Part shown: piece by piece, positions 23,384 through 32,593 of the stretch
Position numbering within the stretch: the stretch's first letter is position 1
Layout: each line of letters opens with the position of its first letter
Assembly (NCBI GenBank): GCA_963798455.1
Contig: CAWCTD010000003.1
Span: 3,596,001 to 3,660,000, forward strand
From: CAWCTD01 sp963798455
GTDB taxonomy: Bacteria > Acidobacteriota > Terriglobia > Bryobacterales > Bryobacteraceae
Reading direction: 5' to 3'
DNA: 64,000 nucleotides
The notes under the pieces: model-generated
What the model was told of the DNA's origin: nothing
The model's input: only the letters and a program-made list of their open reading frames with translations
Databases searched by the model: none
Made by a program: the position numbers and the translations under genes

Positions 23384-24433
23384 CTAATCCGAAACCGGTT
23401 TGGGCGTTCTGGCCGTGCTCTCGGGCAGTTCAGGTTTCTTGATGTACTCCGACGGCACTTCTCCCGTAAGCGACCGCATCCACGTGAGGATGGACTGCAC
23501 CTGGGCCTGGCTCAGTTGTTTCCCCAGTTCGTACTCGCCCATCTGAACCACTGCCGCATCCAGCGTGGCCACCTTGCCGTTGTGGAAATAAGGCCCCGTC
23601 TTCTCGATATTGCGCAGCGACGGAACCTTGAAGAACATTTTGTCTGGTTCCGCTTTGGTGACCTGGTAGCGCCCCAAATCGGACTGATCCGGATAAGGCT
23701 TCATGACGCCCAGCTTCTGGTAGAGATTGCCGCCCAGGTACGTCCCCACGTGGCAGGTTGGGCAACCCGCCTCCGCGAAGGTGTTGAAGCCAGCTTTCTC
23801 TTCCGGCGTCAGCGCCGCTTGATCGCCCCGCAGGAACTTGTCCCAGCGCGCCGGAGTGAGCAGTTTCCGCTCGAAGGCGCCGATGGCCACAGCCATGTTG
23901 TCGAAAGTCACCGGGTCCTTCTCCCCGGGGAAGGCCTTGCCAAAAGCCTGCACGTACCCGGGCATGGACTTGAGGACGCCCACCACGTACTTTTCGCTGG
24001 GCATGGCCATCTCGACCGGGTTCATGACCGGCCCCTTGGCTTGCTCCTCGACGTCCGCGGCGCGCCCGTCCCAGAACTGAGCGAAATGGCCGGCCGCGTT
24101 GTAGACGGTAGGGGAGTTGCGCGTGCCCTTCTGTTTCTTGTGCCCATCCGAAGTCGGTTGCCCGTCGACCCCGTACTTGCTGAGATCATGGCACGAGTTG
24201 CAGGACGTCTCCTGCTCCAGCGACAGCCGGGGCTCGTAGTAGAGCATCCGGCCGAGCGCGATCTTCTCTTCCGTCAGCTCGCCCATGACCGGCTGCACCG
24301 CTTCGGGCAACGCGGCGAAGACCTGGAGCCTGGAGGGGTCGATCGTCTGTGACGCCTCCTTCCGGCTGCAGCCAGAGCCCATCGCGAAGCAGGCCGTGAT
24401 GGCCGCACAATAAACAATGTGGGACTTTCGCAT
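23384..24433 (-). CDS. Di-heme cytochrome c peroxidase (lipoprotein)
   Basis: 349 residues from ATG 24433 with GGAGG five bases upstream. A lipoprotein signal ends at GSGC. Two c-type heme sites, CNSCH (about residue 79) and CPTCH (about 223), give the CCP/MauG architecture; FKVPSLRNIEKTGPYFHNG is the conserved C-terminal block. Expected to reduce hydrogen peroxide in the periplasm with electrons from a small cytochrome. Isolated gene. Unlike the remnant at 62390, this copy is complete. Confidence 0.93.
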   Translation of the reverse strand: MRKSHIVYCAAITACFAMGSGCSRKEASQTIDPSRLQVFAALPEAVQPVMGELTEEKIALGRMLYYEPRLSLEQETSCNSCHDLSKYGVDGQPTSDGHKKQKGTRNSPTVYNAAGHFAQFWDGRAADVEEQAKGPVMNPVEMAMPSEKYVVGVLKSMPGYVQAFGKAFPGEKDPVTFDNMAVAIGAFERKLLTPARWDKFLRGDQAALTPEEKAGFNTFAEAGCPTCHVGTYLGGNLYQKLGVMKPYPDQSDLGRYQVTKAEPDKMFFKVPSLRNIEKTGPYFHNGKVATLDAAVVQMGEYELGKQLSQAQVQSILTWMRSLTGEVPSEYIKKPELPESTARTPKPVSD

Positions 24434-24574
24434 GACATCCTCCGAAAACAACAGTATATACCCGCCCTCCCGCCTTCCCAGTAAACTTTTCGGCGCCACG
24501 CCTTGGCGGCCGCGCATGGGGATGTGCCGTCTACCGCGAACCGGCCACTACCGCCGAGGGACCCGCCGAAGAAC

Positions 24575-25051
24575 CTAGCGGGGAATCAGGTACGGCAGGT
24601 ACGTGATGAGCAGCACGGCGGCCAGCAGCATCAGGGAATAGGGCACGGTCGCAACAATGACCTTCGCCAGAGACTGCTTGAAGCGATAGGAAGACAGGAA
24701 CAGGTTCTCTCCCATCGGCGGCATCAGGTAGCCGAGTTCCATGTTCGCCAGGAAGACAATGCCCAGGTGTACCGGGTCGATCCCGTAGTGCAGCCCCATG
24801 GGCGCAATCAGCGGGACGATCACCAACATGGCGGAGTAGATGTCCATCGCCGCGCCGGCCAGAGCGGCGCCCAGAAAGGCGACCCACAAAGTGAGGTACT
24901 GGACCACAGGTATCGAACCCGGGATGCCTCCGCCTGCCAGTTTCCGGCCTGCGATCTCGATCAGTGGCACGGCCGACATCAGCGCCAGGATGCCGATGGA
25001 GAGCCAGCCTTCGGCGCGCCCAAGGGCGCCGGTGACACTCGAAACCCGCAT
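24575..25051 (-). pseudogene. Deletion chimera of TRAP small (DctQ) and large (DctM) permease genes
   Basis: Residues 1-66 read as the start of a TRAP small permease (LSIGILALMSAVPLIEIAGR, then QYLTLWVAFLGAALAG). From residue about 67 the sequence is the extreme C-terminus of a TRAP large permease (MDIYSAMLVIVPLIAPMG, GIDPVHLGIVFLANMELGY, PPMGENLFLSSYRF). The rest of DctQ and about three quarters of DctM are missing, joined in frame near 24850. It cannot form a transporter. Its ATG overlaps the upstream stop (TGATG), so the original operon coupling survives. Confidence 0.75.
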
Positions 25052-25728
25052 CAGCCGCCGCCCGTCTTGCGCTTGGCGCGAAATTCGTTATGCAGCCGCA
25101 TCACTTCGTCGAACAGGTCCTCGGGGATGGCGCCTCCTCGCAGCCGGGGATAAGCGGCTTCGGCCTCCTTACGCCACAGGGTCTGCTCGGCGGCACTCAG
25201 CCGGATCACGTTCAGCTTCCGCTTCTGCATCTCCACCACGGCGTCGTCCCCCATCTGGCGAACCTCCGCGCGGACCCGCTGGGCGGCTGCCGCGGCGGCC
25301 TTGAGGAACTCCGCCTGCTGAGCGGCGGGAATGCGGTCCCGGACGTAGTCGAACTCCTCAAAGGAGTCGGTCAGCATCGGGAGTTGCAGGCACTCCACGG
25401 CGCGCAGTTTCTCGGCGCCATCAATGTCGGTGCCGGCCAGCCGGTCCGCGTCTTGCTCAACAGACAGATAGGAGTAGGTGGCAAACCCCTGGCAGGCAGT
25501 CATCAGGAGGCCCTTGTGCCGGGGTGACTCGGCCAGCAGGCTCTCGACCAGTTTCAGTCCGAACGGCAAGGCGCCGCCAACCAACTGCACGTCCTCGTCG
25601 CCCTCGTAGGTCGAGCCGCCCGACGCGAGCGCGTCCCCGACCCGGTTAACGGCGAACCGGCGAACGGAACAGCCCGCCGCCAGGAGAGCTGCCAGCAGGA
25701 GGAGGACGATTCTACAACGGATGTTCAT
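25051..25728 (-). pseudogene. Deletion chimera of TRAP TatT-type lipoprotein and DctP-type binding protein
   Basis: Residues 1 to about 112 form a lipoprotein signal (LLAALLAAGCS) and the start of a TRAP T-component (TatT) protein: PFGLKLVESLLAESPRHKG, DADRLAGTD. Residues about 113-132 (LPMLTDSFEEFDYVRD) resemble an early segment of the DctP solute-binding protein, and from 133 (PAAQQAEFLKAA onward) its C-terminal end. So two joints, near 25390 and 25330, have removed most of both genes while keeping the frame open over 225 codons. Upstream partner of the DctQ-DctM chimera. Confidence 0.65.
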
Positions 25729-25828
25729 GTCTGCCTTCTCCCGCGCATGGACAGGGTGATTTCCACCGTACCGTTGCCGCTTCCACTGAAGTGAGCTCCA
25801 TCATCATCCAGACCCCTGCGGCCGTCTC

Positions 25829-26563
25829 TCAGTGCCCTGCGATGGCGTCCTCGAAGGCCCGAGTGATTACCCGGTAGCCTGCGTTGGTCGGATGGACCTC
25901 AAATGTGTCGGAGCCCTTCTTCTCGATCAAGAGCAGCCCGCTCCGGCCATCAAAGGCGCTGTGAATGTCGACCAGGACCACCTTCCCAGGGAAGGCGGCC
26001 ACGACCCCGCCGATCACCTGGTTAAGCGCCGCCACAAGTCCGTCCTCCCCAGGGACTGGGAGCCCAGGGTCATAGTAATTCGCCACGTAGATTCGAACGT
26101 CCGGAAACTCCGTGGTGAGCTGTGTCAGGATCTGGAACAGATTGTTGCCGAAGCTTGTCAGGACGGTGGTCGGGTCCGCGCCGCCCAGAACCTGCAGCAT
26201 GTCGTTGCCGCCCAGCGTGAGAGTCACCACCTTGCGATGCGGCATTCCCGTGTCGCTGAAAAACCGCCTAACTTGCGGCACCTGGTAGTCGAGCACGTCT
26301 TTGCTCAGGGCACCAGGGATGCCGGCGGCGCAAAACAGCGTGTCGTTGACCTTGTCGATCGCACCGCCTTGATATAGCTGGTACACAAACCCCTGCGTCA
26401 CAGGCATCGCTGCGTAGCCGGCTGAGATGCTGTCCCCAAGGGCCATGTACCGCGTGTGGGTCTCGAACGAGACCCATGGTTGTGCCTGTGCTAACGGCAT
26501 CAGGCTGAAAGCCAATGCGAGCAGCACTTTGCCAGCGCGCATATGAAATCGTTTTTCGCTCAT
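25829..26563 (-). CDS. Exported SGNH/GDSL hydrolase
   Basis: 244 residues from ATG 26563, with GGAG seven bases upstream and a signal peptide ending near LAQAQ. SGNH blocks are present: GDSIS (block I, nucleophile Ser), TLGGND (block III Asn) and VHPTNAGY (block V His). Predicted periplasmic or secreted esterase/lipase. The frame is open to 26692 but that extension has no protein-like character. An inverted repeat lies about 125 bp upstream (26687-26708). Confidence 0.88.
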   Translation of the reverse strand: MSEKRFHMRAGKVLLALAFSLMPLAQAQPWVSFETHTRYMALGDSISAGYAAMPVTQGFVYQLYQGGAIDKVNDTLFCAAGIPGALSKDVLDYQVPQVRRFFSDTGMPHRKVVTLTLGGNDMLQVLGGADPTTVLTSFGNNLFQILTQLTTEFPDVRIYVANYYDPGLPVPGEDGLVAALNQVIGGVVAAFPGKVVLVDIHSAFDGRSGLLLIEKKGSDTFEVHPTNAGYRVITRAFEDAIAGH

Positions 26564-26686
26564 TTGTTTTCTCCGTTCTGATCTGATGAATCCGTATGAC
26601 CTCGGCCGGTCTGCCGATTGATGGCCTGGGCGGTAACAGGTGGGGCCGCGGGCGATCACCGGCGTATCGGATGTCGGGGTCCTGTT

Positions 26687-26708
26687 CCTCACACTGTTGA
26701 CTGTGAGG
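26687..26708. promoter_or_regulatory. Inverted repeat upstream of the GDSL hydrolase
   Basis: CCTCACA (26687-26693) and TGTGAGG (26702-26708) form a perfect 7-bp palindrome with an 8-bp centre. A second small palindrome, CTTAACAGTTAAG, lies at 26744-26756. Either could be an operator for the hydrolase gene, or a structure after the TolB/TPR gene ending at 26780. Confidence 0.3.
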
Positions 26709-26779
26709 CAAGATCTCGCGGAAGGTAAGGTTCGACGGGGTTACTTAACAGTTAAGAGTGGCGGGGCACGGCGCGGGCT

Positions 26780-28555
26780 TCAGCGGGCTCCGGTGACCCG
26801 CGCAACCTCACCGATTCGGATCTTCTTCAACAGCGCGGCAAACCGCTTGTCCGTCCGCAGTGCGTCGAAGCGGTGGTCGACCCCCACCCAGGCCAGCCAG
26901 GCATCGTGGTCCCGTTGGGCTGTCCAGAGCCACTCGAAGGCCGCCTCCGTCTCGCCCAGCGCCACGTGAATGGCCGCAATCATGACCGGAGAAACGTACT
27001 GCCCCCGGGAAAGACGTGTCAACTCCTCCAGCACTTTCCGTGCTCTCGCCCGCTTACCTAGCAGCGCCTCCCGAAACGTGAATCTGGCGGCGTCACCGAG
27101 GCTGGTGTTAGCGAGCACGCCGGCCTTGCGAAACGCCTTGAGAGCCTTGAGGAGCATCGAGCGGTTCAGATAGATAATACCCAGCCACCATTGGGCGAGG
27201 TAGAAGTTCGGGTCGACCTCCAGAGCTTTCTCAAAGTACCCGATCGCGTCATCGTAGTTGCCCTGGACGAAGTAGAGCATCCCCAGAGAAGTATTGATGG
27301 GGGGCGACAGAGGATCCAGCTCCCGCGCATGCCGGATGGCGGCTTCCGCCTCCTGCAGCCTGCCTTGGGGCAGCAGACAGAGCACGCCATACCACTGATA
27401 CGCCGTGGCGCAATCGGCGTCCAGCTCCAGTGCGCGCAGAAATTCCTGTTCCGCGCCCTCCCAGTCCCAATCGTAGATAGCCCGAACTGCTCCGAGCGAG
27501 ACATGGGCCTCCGCGAACGAATCCCCCAGCTCCAGGGCCCGTTGGGCCGCCTCGCGCGCTTTCGGCATCAGCTCGCGCGGATCCGACTTTCCGTAACAGG
27601 CGAACACAAACTGGGCATCTGCCAGGCCGGAATACGCCGCGGCCATTTCTGGGTCCTGCCGGATGGCGGCCTCGAAGAATTCAATGCTCTTCCGGAAGCC
27701 GTCCTCGGTCCACTTGTTCAAGTAGAACCGGCCTCTCAGGTAGGAATGATACGCATCCAGGCTCTCCGTGCGCCACTTCAGAGGGCGCCGCTCGCCCTCG
27801 CGCAACGTGCCTGCGATGGCCGCCGCAATCTCCTGCTGTACGGCGAACAGGTCGGTCATCTCCACCCGGTAGGAGCGCGACCATGTGTGATAGCCGTTGC
27901 GTGCGTCGATCAGTTGCGCGGTGATGCGCAGTCGCTTCCCGGCCTTCCTAACGCTGCCCTCGAGGATCATGCGAGCGTTCAGATCCACTCCGATCTGGCG
28001 GGCGTCGGCCGGCTTGCCCTTGTACTGGAATACCGATGTGCGCGCCACGACCCGCAGGCCATGCACGTTGCTGAGGGCGCTGATCAGTTCCTCGGTAAGC
28101 CCGTCACTGAAGTACTCATTCTCCGGGTCGGAGCTCATGTTTACGAACGGAAGAACGGCGATCGAGTCCGGCGCCTGATCCGGCGGTGCAGGCTGGCCGG
28201 CCTCCGTCCGCTCCCGCAGTCCCGGCACGTAGCTTCCTTTGGTGTACTCGACCAGCACGGGATCGTCGTGGCCCTCCTTGGCGTAGTATTCCGCCACCCT
28301 CGAACGGAGGCTCACCGCCTGCACGCGCACGATGGCGTCGTCTTGCGGGTCGAAAGAAGGCTTGCGTCCGAACACCTCGACAGCGATCGGATACTCCTTC
28401 AGGGAGTCCGCGCGGCCGGCCAGAGTTTGCGCCACCGTGAACTCAAGAAAACGCGAGAGCTTGGGTGATCTGGCGAAATGCGTGCTGGCCAGCATCTTAG
28501 CCAGTTGCGCTCGAACGGCATCCGCGGGCGGTCCAATTCGAGTGTTGTTTTCCAC
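26780..28555 (-). CDS. TolB-like plus TPR-repeat protein
   Basis: 591 residues. The N-terminal region (about 10-115) resembles the helical domain in front of many acidobacterial TPR regulators (LEFTVAQTLAGRADSLKEY). A TolB/FlgO-like domain follows (SIAVLPFVNMSSDPENEYFSDGLTEE split around residues 130-160, then ARMILEGSVRKAGKRLRI). From about 280 onward there are seven or so TPRs. No DNA-binding or cyclase domain is seen. Related proteins are usually predicted signalling scaffolds. The start is GTG 28555 without a visible ribosome site, divergent from the sirtuin gene only 55 bp away. Confidence 0.8.
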   Translation of the reverse strand: MENNTRIGPPADAVRAQLAKMLASTHFARSPKLSRFLEFTVAQTLAGRADSLKEYPIAVEVFGRKPSFDPQDDAIVRVQAVSLRSRVAEYYAKEGHDDPVLVEYTKGSYVPGLRERTEAGQPAPPDQAPDSIAVLPFVNMSSDPENEYFSDGLTEELISALSNVHGLRVVARTSVFQYKGKPADARQIGVDLNARMILEGSVRKAGKRLRITAQLIDARNGYHTWSRSYRVEMTDLFAVQQEIAAAIAGTLREGERRPLKWRTESLDAYHSYLRGRFYLNKWTEDGFRKSIEFFEAAIRQDPEMAAAYSGLADAQFVFACYGKSDPRELMPKAREAAQRALELGDSFAEAHVSLGAVRAIYDWDWEGAEQEFLRALELDADCATAYQWYGVLCLLPQGRLQEAEAAIRHARELDPLSPPINTSLGMLYFVQGNYDDAIGYFEKALEVDPNFYLAQWWLGIIYLNRSMLLKALKAFRKAGVLANTSLGDAARFTFREALLGKRARARKVLEELTRLSRGQYVSPVMIAAIHVALGETEAAFEWLWTAQRDHDAWLAWVGVDHRFDALRTDKRFAALLKKIRIGEVARVTGAR

Positions 28556-28610
28556 CAGCTAGATTGTGTCAACCCGGAACAGACAAATCAAGCGGCGGAC
28601 CAGGCGCCGC

Positions 28611-29342
28611 ATGCAGGATAATGTAACTTCTGTGCAGCAAGCGTGTGCGTGGCTCGATGCCGCCTCTCGCGTGGCCGCGCTCACCGGCGCCGGAATTTCC
28701 GCCGAAAGCGGCGTTCCCACGTTTCGAGGCGCGGGCGGGCTGTGGAAGCAATATCGTCCCGAGGACCTGGCCACCCCGGAGGCCTTCGCCAGAGATCCGC
28801 GTGTCGTCTGGGAGTGGTATGACTGGCGGCGCTGCCTGATCGCCAATGCGCAGCCCAACCCCGGTCATGCCGCGCTGGCCCAGCTCCAGGACAGGAAACC
28901 GTCGTTCACGCTAATCACGCAGAACGTGGACGGCTTGCATGACCGTGCCGGCAGCCGCAAGTTGCTCAAGCTCCACGGCGATATCTGGTGGGTGCGCTGC
29001 ACGGTCTGCGGGCGGGAGCACAAGGACGAGCGGGCGCCGCTTCCCGAACTGCCGCCGCGCTGCCGTTGCGGCGGCCTGTTGCGGCCCGGCGTGGTATGGT
29101 TCGGAGAGCCGCTGCCCACCAGGGTTTGGTCGGAGGCGGAGCAGGCGGCCCGCTCCGCGGAGCTGTTCTTGGTTATTGGGACCTCGGCCGTCGTCTACCC
29201 GGCGGCGGGCTTGATATGGCTGGCGAAGTCCTCGGGGGCCAAGGTGATCGAGATCAACCCCGAGGAAACCGGCCTCTCCGCCGAGGTGGATCGTTCGCTG
29301 CGCGGGAAATCGGGGGAACTGCTGCCGCAGCTTATCGCGTGA
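28611..29342 (+). CDS. NAD-dependent protein deacylase, sirtuin (Sir2/CobB type)
   Basis: 243 residues. NAD-binding GAGISAESGVPTFR, catalytic TQNVDGLHDRAGS and LHGD with the active His, and a zinc ribbon of CTVC then CRCGG. The WYDWRR stretch carries the Tyr-x-x-Arg pair used by class III sirtuins to bind acidic acyl groups, so desuccinylation as well as deacetylation is likely. ATG 28611 is preferred over GTG 28566, which overlaps the divergent promoter region. Cytoplasmic. Confidence 0.93.
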   Translation: MQDNVTSVQQACAWLDAASRVAALTGAGISAESGVPTFRGAGGLWKQYRPEDLATPEAFARDPRVVWEWYDWRRCLIANAQPNPGHAALAQLQDRKPSFTLITQNVDGLHDRAGSRKLLKLHGDIWWVRCTVCGREHKDERAPLPELPPRCRCGGLLRPGVVWFGEPLPTRVWSEAEQAARSAELFLVIGTSAVVYPAAGLIWLAKSSGAKVIEINPEETGLSAEVDRSLRGKSGELLPQLIA

Positions 29343-29365
29343 GTATCCGCCGGCGCCGCTCAGCG

Positions 29366-29701
29366 TTACAGGAGGTGGCGCAGGGTGGTTTCGCGGTGCT
29401 CTTCGAGGTACTGCATGAACGGCGTGCCGCCTGTCCCCACTTCGCTGGGATTCGCCGCGCTCTTCTGATGCTGCTGGTGAATGTAGCGGTCCGCGTATTC
29501 CAGGTGCAGCATCCCCCGCTCGGCCAGCGCCTCGGAGGTAGTGAGCGGCGTCGCATCGAGACGCGGAAGGTGGTCCAGCGCCCGCCGGACCGTCCCGGAG
29601 GCCAGCAGCTTGGGCAGTTCATGAGCGGTCTCCTCCCACGCGGCATACTCACCCGGCAGGGACGCGGCAGGATCGCTCTCGGGCAGGAAACCGCGTTTCA
29701 T
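29366..29701 (-). pseudogene. Internally deleted indoleamine 2,3-dioxygenase-like gene
   Basis: 111 residues. The first 66 (MKRGFLPESDPAASLP, EETAHELPKLL, ERGMLHL) match the N-terminus of bacterial IDO-like heme dioxygenases; the last 45 (EYADRYIHQQHQKSAANPSE, GTGGTPFMQYL, HRETTLRHLL) match the extreme C-terminus of the same family. The roughly 280 residues between, including the heme-binding core, are gone. The joint near 29503 stays in frame. Ribosome-site-like GAGAGG precedes ATG 29701, so a short protein may still be made. Confidence 0.65.
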
Positions 29702-29920
29702 GGCCTCTCCCACCCGTAGTCTAGCGTACGGCGCAACAGTCTAACGTCCACTAACCGCTCCTTGCCGGCTGCGATTTAGTGCTTCCCACCGAACCACGAG
29801 CGCCAGCGAGTGGTCGCGCTCCCCGACGAAGTGACCGGCCCGGGCCGCCTCGCGTGCCTGCGCGCATAGAATAGAAATGTGGGTGGCACGGAAGAGCGCA
29901 GGCGGGCAGACGAGTTCGGT

Positions 29921-30373
29921 ATGTTGTCCATGCAGCCGATCGGGTATGTCAGAAGCCCCTACAGGGATACCCAGGAGGTTCCGAAGGGGCTAGGCGCCAA
30001 GCACGAGGCGGAAGGGGTTCTCGAGATACGGGCGGAATTTGAGTCTGGCCTGTCGGATATTGAAGGCTTTTCTCACCTGTTCGTCATCTGGGCATTCGAT
30101 CGCTCCGAAGGATGCGACCTGGCGGTAACGCCACCAAGCGACGATCGGCCGCACGGCGTGTTTGCGACCCGCGCGCCGAGGCGTCCGAATCCGATCGGGT
30201 TGACCGTAGTCGAGCTGTTGCGCCGGGAGGGTCCGGTCCTCCACGTCCGAGGCATCGATATGCTGGAGGGGACCCCGATTCTCGACATCAAGCCCTATCT
30301 CTCCAGCATTCCTCCGGAACGCCTGCGCCGCGGCTGGCTCACCGAAGCCGAAGCGCGCGGCGGGCAGGTGTGA
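29921..30373 (+). CDS. trmO: tRNA (t6A37) N6-methyltransferase TrmO family
   Basis: 150 residues. Uses SAM to methylate N6-threonylcarbamoyl-adenosine 37 in some tRNAs. Seen: QPIGYVRSPYRD near the start, FATRAPRRPNPIGLT (SAM-binding) and GIDMLEGTPILDIKPYL, all typical of the TsaA/TrmO beta-barrel. ATG 29921 and ATG 29930 are both possible starts. A TAGAAT -10-like element lies at about 29868. Convergent with the metallo-beta-lactamase-fold gene. Confidence 0.9.
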   Translation: MLSMQPIGYVRSPYRDTQEVPKGLGAKHEAEGVLEIRAEFESGLSDIEGFSHLFVIWAFDRSEGCDLAVTPPSDDRPHGVFATRAPRRPNPIGLTVVELLRREGPVLHVRGIDMLEGTPILDIKPYLSSIPPERLRRGWLTEAEARGGQV

Positions 30374-30408
30374 TCGAAACCGAAGTCCCCAGCCCCCTCA
30401 GGAAGCCG

Positions 30409-31299
30409 TCACCGCTGCTTCGCCAATATCGGGTACATGACACGCACATAGCCCTGAACGCGATTCGAATCGTCCCCCCACGGGTGGTGCCGCGCGAGAT
30501 CGATCTTCTGCTGGACCTGTTCCATAGATTCGCCCCTCGCGATCCCGGCCCGAATCTGTGTCACCATGTCCGCCAGAAACGCGCGGTCCCCGCGGATGGT
30601 CTCTACCGTCCCCAGTTCCCCATGCCCCGGCACCACGATCGCGACGTCCATCCGCGCCAGATCGTCCAGCACGCGGATCCATGCGTCATGGTTCACATCC
30701 GGATCATCCAGTTTGTGCGCCGGACGGCTCACCACCAGGTCGCCGGTGAACAGCACCCGCTCCTTGGGCAAGTAGGCCACCGCATCGCCCCGCGTATGCG
30801 CCGGCCCCATGCGCAGCAACTCCACCCGGTGCGTGCCGTCGTCGAAGACCAGCTTGTCGCGGAAGCGGATCTGCGGCTGCTCCAGCCGGTAGGCTTTCAA
30901 GTCGTATTCCCCGCTCCCCTTGCTCTCCTTCCAAGCCGCGGGATTCTTCTCCGCCGACTCGGCCGCCGTCTCCTCCGAGGCGATCACGGTGGCTCCGGCA
31001 TCCACGAAGACGCTGTTGCCGAACGCATGATCGGAGTGATAGTGGGTGTCGAAGACGAACCGCACCGGCTTGTCCGTGGTCTTGCGGATGTCGTTCAGAA
31101 TGGCGCGCGCCCCCCAGGGGTAATTGGCGTCGATCACCAGCACGTAGTCGCGGAACACCACCCACCCGCTGTTGGCGATAGCTTGCTTCTCCGGGTCTTC
31201 CATGCGGACGAACACGCCCGGGGCAATTTGCTTCACCTCGCCCGGAGCCGCCGCGGCCACCGCCGCCAGAAACAGCCCTCCCAGCAACGCTCGTGTCAT
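30409..31299 (-). CDS. Exported metallo-beta-lactamase-fold hydrolase
   Basis: 296 residues with a signal peptide (LLGGLFLAAVAAAA). The MBL zinc motif is THYHSDHAFG (HxHxDH, about residues 86-94); later ligands appear in GPAHTRGDAVAY and FTGDLVV. Similar periplasmic MBL proteins include quinoprotein relay enzymes; substrate unknown. GAGG lies just before ATG 31299. Last of a minus-strand series of secreted hydrolases (34138 to 30409). Confidence 0.88.
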   Translation of the reverse strand: MTRALLGGLFLAAVAAAAPGEVKQIAPGVFVRMEDPEKQAIANSGWVVFRDYVLVIDANYPWGARAILNDIRKTTDKPVRFVFDTHYHSDHAFGNSVFVDAGATVIASEETAAESAEKNPAAWKESKGSGEYDLKAYRLEQPQIRFRDKLVFDDGTHRVELLRMGPAHTRGDAVAYLPKERVLFTGDLVVSRPAHKLDDPDVNHDAWIRVLDDLARMDVAIVVPGHGELGTVETIRGDRAFLADMVTQIRAGIARGESMEQVQQKIDLARHHPWGDDSNRVQGYVRVMYPILAKQR

Positions 31300-31353
31300 A
31301 TACCTCGGAGCATATCAGGCTACACCCTTTGGGGCAGGTCCCCGGCCTATCTC

Positions 31354-32532
31354 TTAGTTCTTCCGGAACAGCAGCGGCGCGAATTCGGCCAGCGACCAAC
31401 GCCATACCGGCCACACGTGTCCGCCATCGCGAGTGACGTAGGTGTGTTTGACGCCGTTTTTCGTCAGCGCCGCATCGAATTGCCGGGCGCCGGCACTGTT
31501 CGGATCCTGGTTTCCGAAACTGATCCAAATTAGATCGAGCTTCCCCGCCGCGGCTTTTGCGCTGGCGAGCTCCGGATAGCGGGTCACGGCCTCGCCGGTG
31601 ATGGCCCCCGAGCTGAAGAAGCCGAATTGGCTGAACAGTTCGGTATGCTTGAGCCCCACGTTGAAAGTGGCTCCGCCGCCGGCGGAGAGTCCGGCCATGG
31701 CGCGGTTCTTGCGGTCGGTCAGAGTCCGATAGTTCGCGTCGACGTACGGGATTAACTCCTTCGTGAGATAATCCTCAAACTGCGGAGCCGTGCCACCGCC
31801 GGCGCCAGGGGAGGCGAGCGGCAGCCGGGGGTAATTGCTTCCGTTGTACGGCATGACCACGATCATCGGCACGGCCTTTTTCTGCGCAATCAGGTTGTCG
31901 AGGATGATGTTGGCCGCGCCGGGATTCACCCAGCTACTGAATATGTCGCCGCCGCCGTGCACCAGATAGAGAACCGGATAGCGCACATTGCGGTTTCGGT
32001 AGCCTGGCGGGAGATACACGGCGAACTGGTGAAGGTCGTTGTAGGCCGCCGAATGCTGCCAGTTGAAATCGACAGTCCCGTGCGGCACCGCCTGCAACTG
32101 CCAGACGGGCGCCGGGCTGCTGGGCACTTCCACAAGGCTGGCCGAAGTCCGGTTGCGCAGCTTCATATCGGGATTCACCGGATCAGCGATATTGATGCCG
32201 TCCAGAGTGAAAAAGTAAAGGTGAATTGTGGGCTCGAGCGGCGGCGACGTAAACGTCCAGATGCCATCCGCTCCTTTGGTCATCTTGGTGGTCCCGCCGG
32301 TGCGGGATTCGAGCGTGGCCATCCAGTCGCCGGTGAGGGTGACTTCGGTTGCCTTGGGAGCATACAGCCGGAAGGTGACGGTGCGATCGGTATGGACCTC
32401 GGGAGAGACCAGAGCCTCCTGAGGCGCGCCGCCTCCACGCTGAGCGAGAGCGAGGGGCGCAAAGGCAACGAGGCCGAGCGCCGCGAGGCGGGCTGCGCGC
32501 GGCGAAAACTGGAAACAAGCTGTATGGGGCAT
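31354..32532 (-). CDS. Exported esterase (E-set/CBM48-like N-domain plus esterase D-type domain)
   Basis: 392 residues from ATG 32532, with a signal peptide ending LALAQRGGG. Residues about 40-125 form an immunoglobulin-like carbohydrate-esterase N-domain (TVTFRLYAPKATEVTLTGDW). The alpha/beta-hydrolase domain has YPVLYLVHGGGD and the nucleophile elbow GLSAGG, with GNQDP and GHVWPVWR near the acid and His. This is the layout of CE1 feruloyl/acetyl-xylan esterases. Likely secreted and active on plant polymers. 61 bp after the carboxylesterase gene, same strand. Confidence 0.85.
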   Translation of the reverse strand: MPHTACFQFSPRAARLAALGLVAFAPLALAQRGGGAPQEALVSPEVHTDRTVTFRLYAPKATEVTLTGDWMATLESRTGGTTKMTKGADGIWTFTSPPLEPTIHLYFFTLDGINIADPVNPDMKLRNRTSASLVEVPSSPAPVWQLQAVPHGTVDFNWQHSAAYNDLHQFAVYLPPGYRNRNVRYPVLYLVHGGGDIFSSWVNPGAANIILDNLIAQKKAVPMIVVMPYNGSNYPRLPLASPGAGGGTAPQFEDYLTKELIPYVDANYRTLTDRKNRAMAGLSAGGGATFNVGLKHTELFSQFGFFSSGAITGEAVTRYPELASAKAAAGKLDLIWISFGNQDPNSAGARQFDAALTKNGVKHTYVTRDGGHVWPVWRWSLAEFAPLLFRKN

Positions 32533-32593
32533 GATATTGCTCAGTTTATCTTGCACCGGCGCCGACCGGGAGTAGCCGTCCGAAAGCCTCCCT

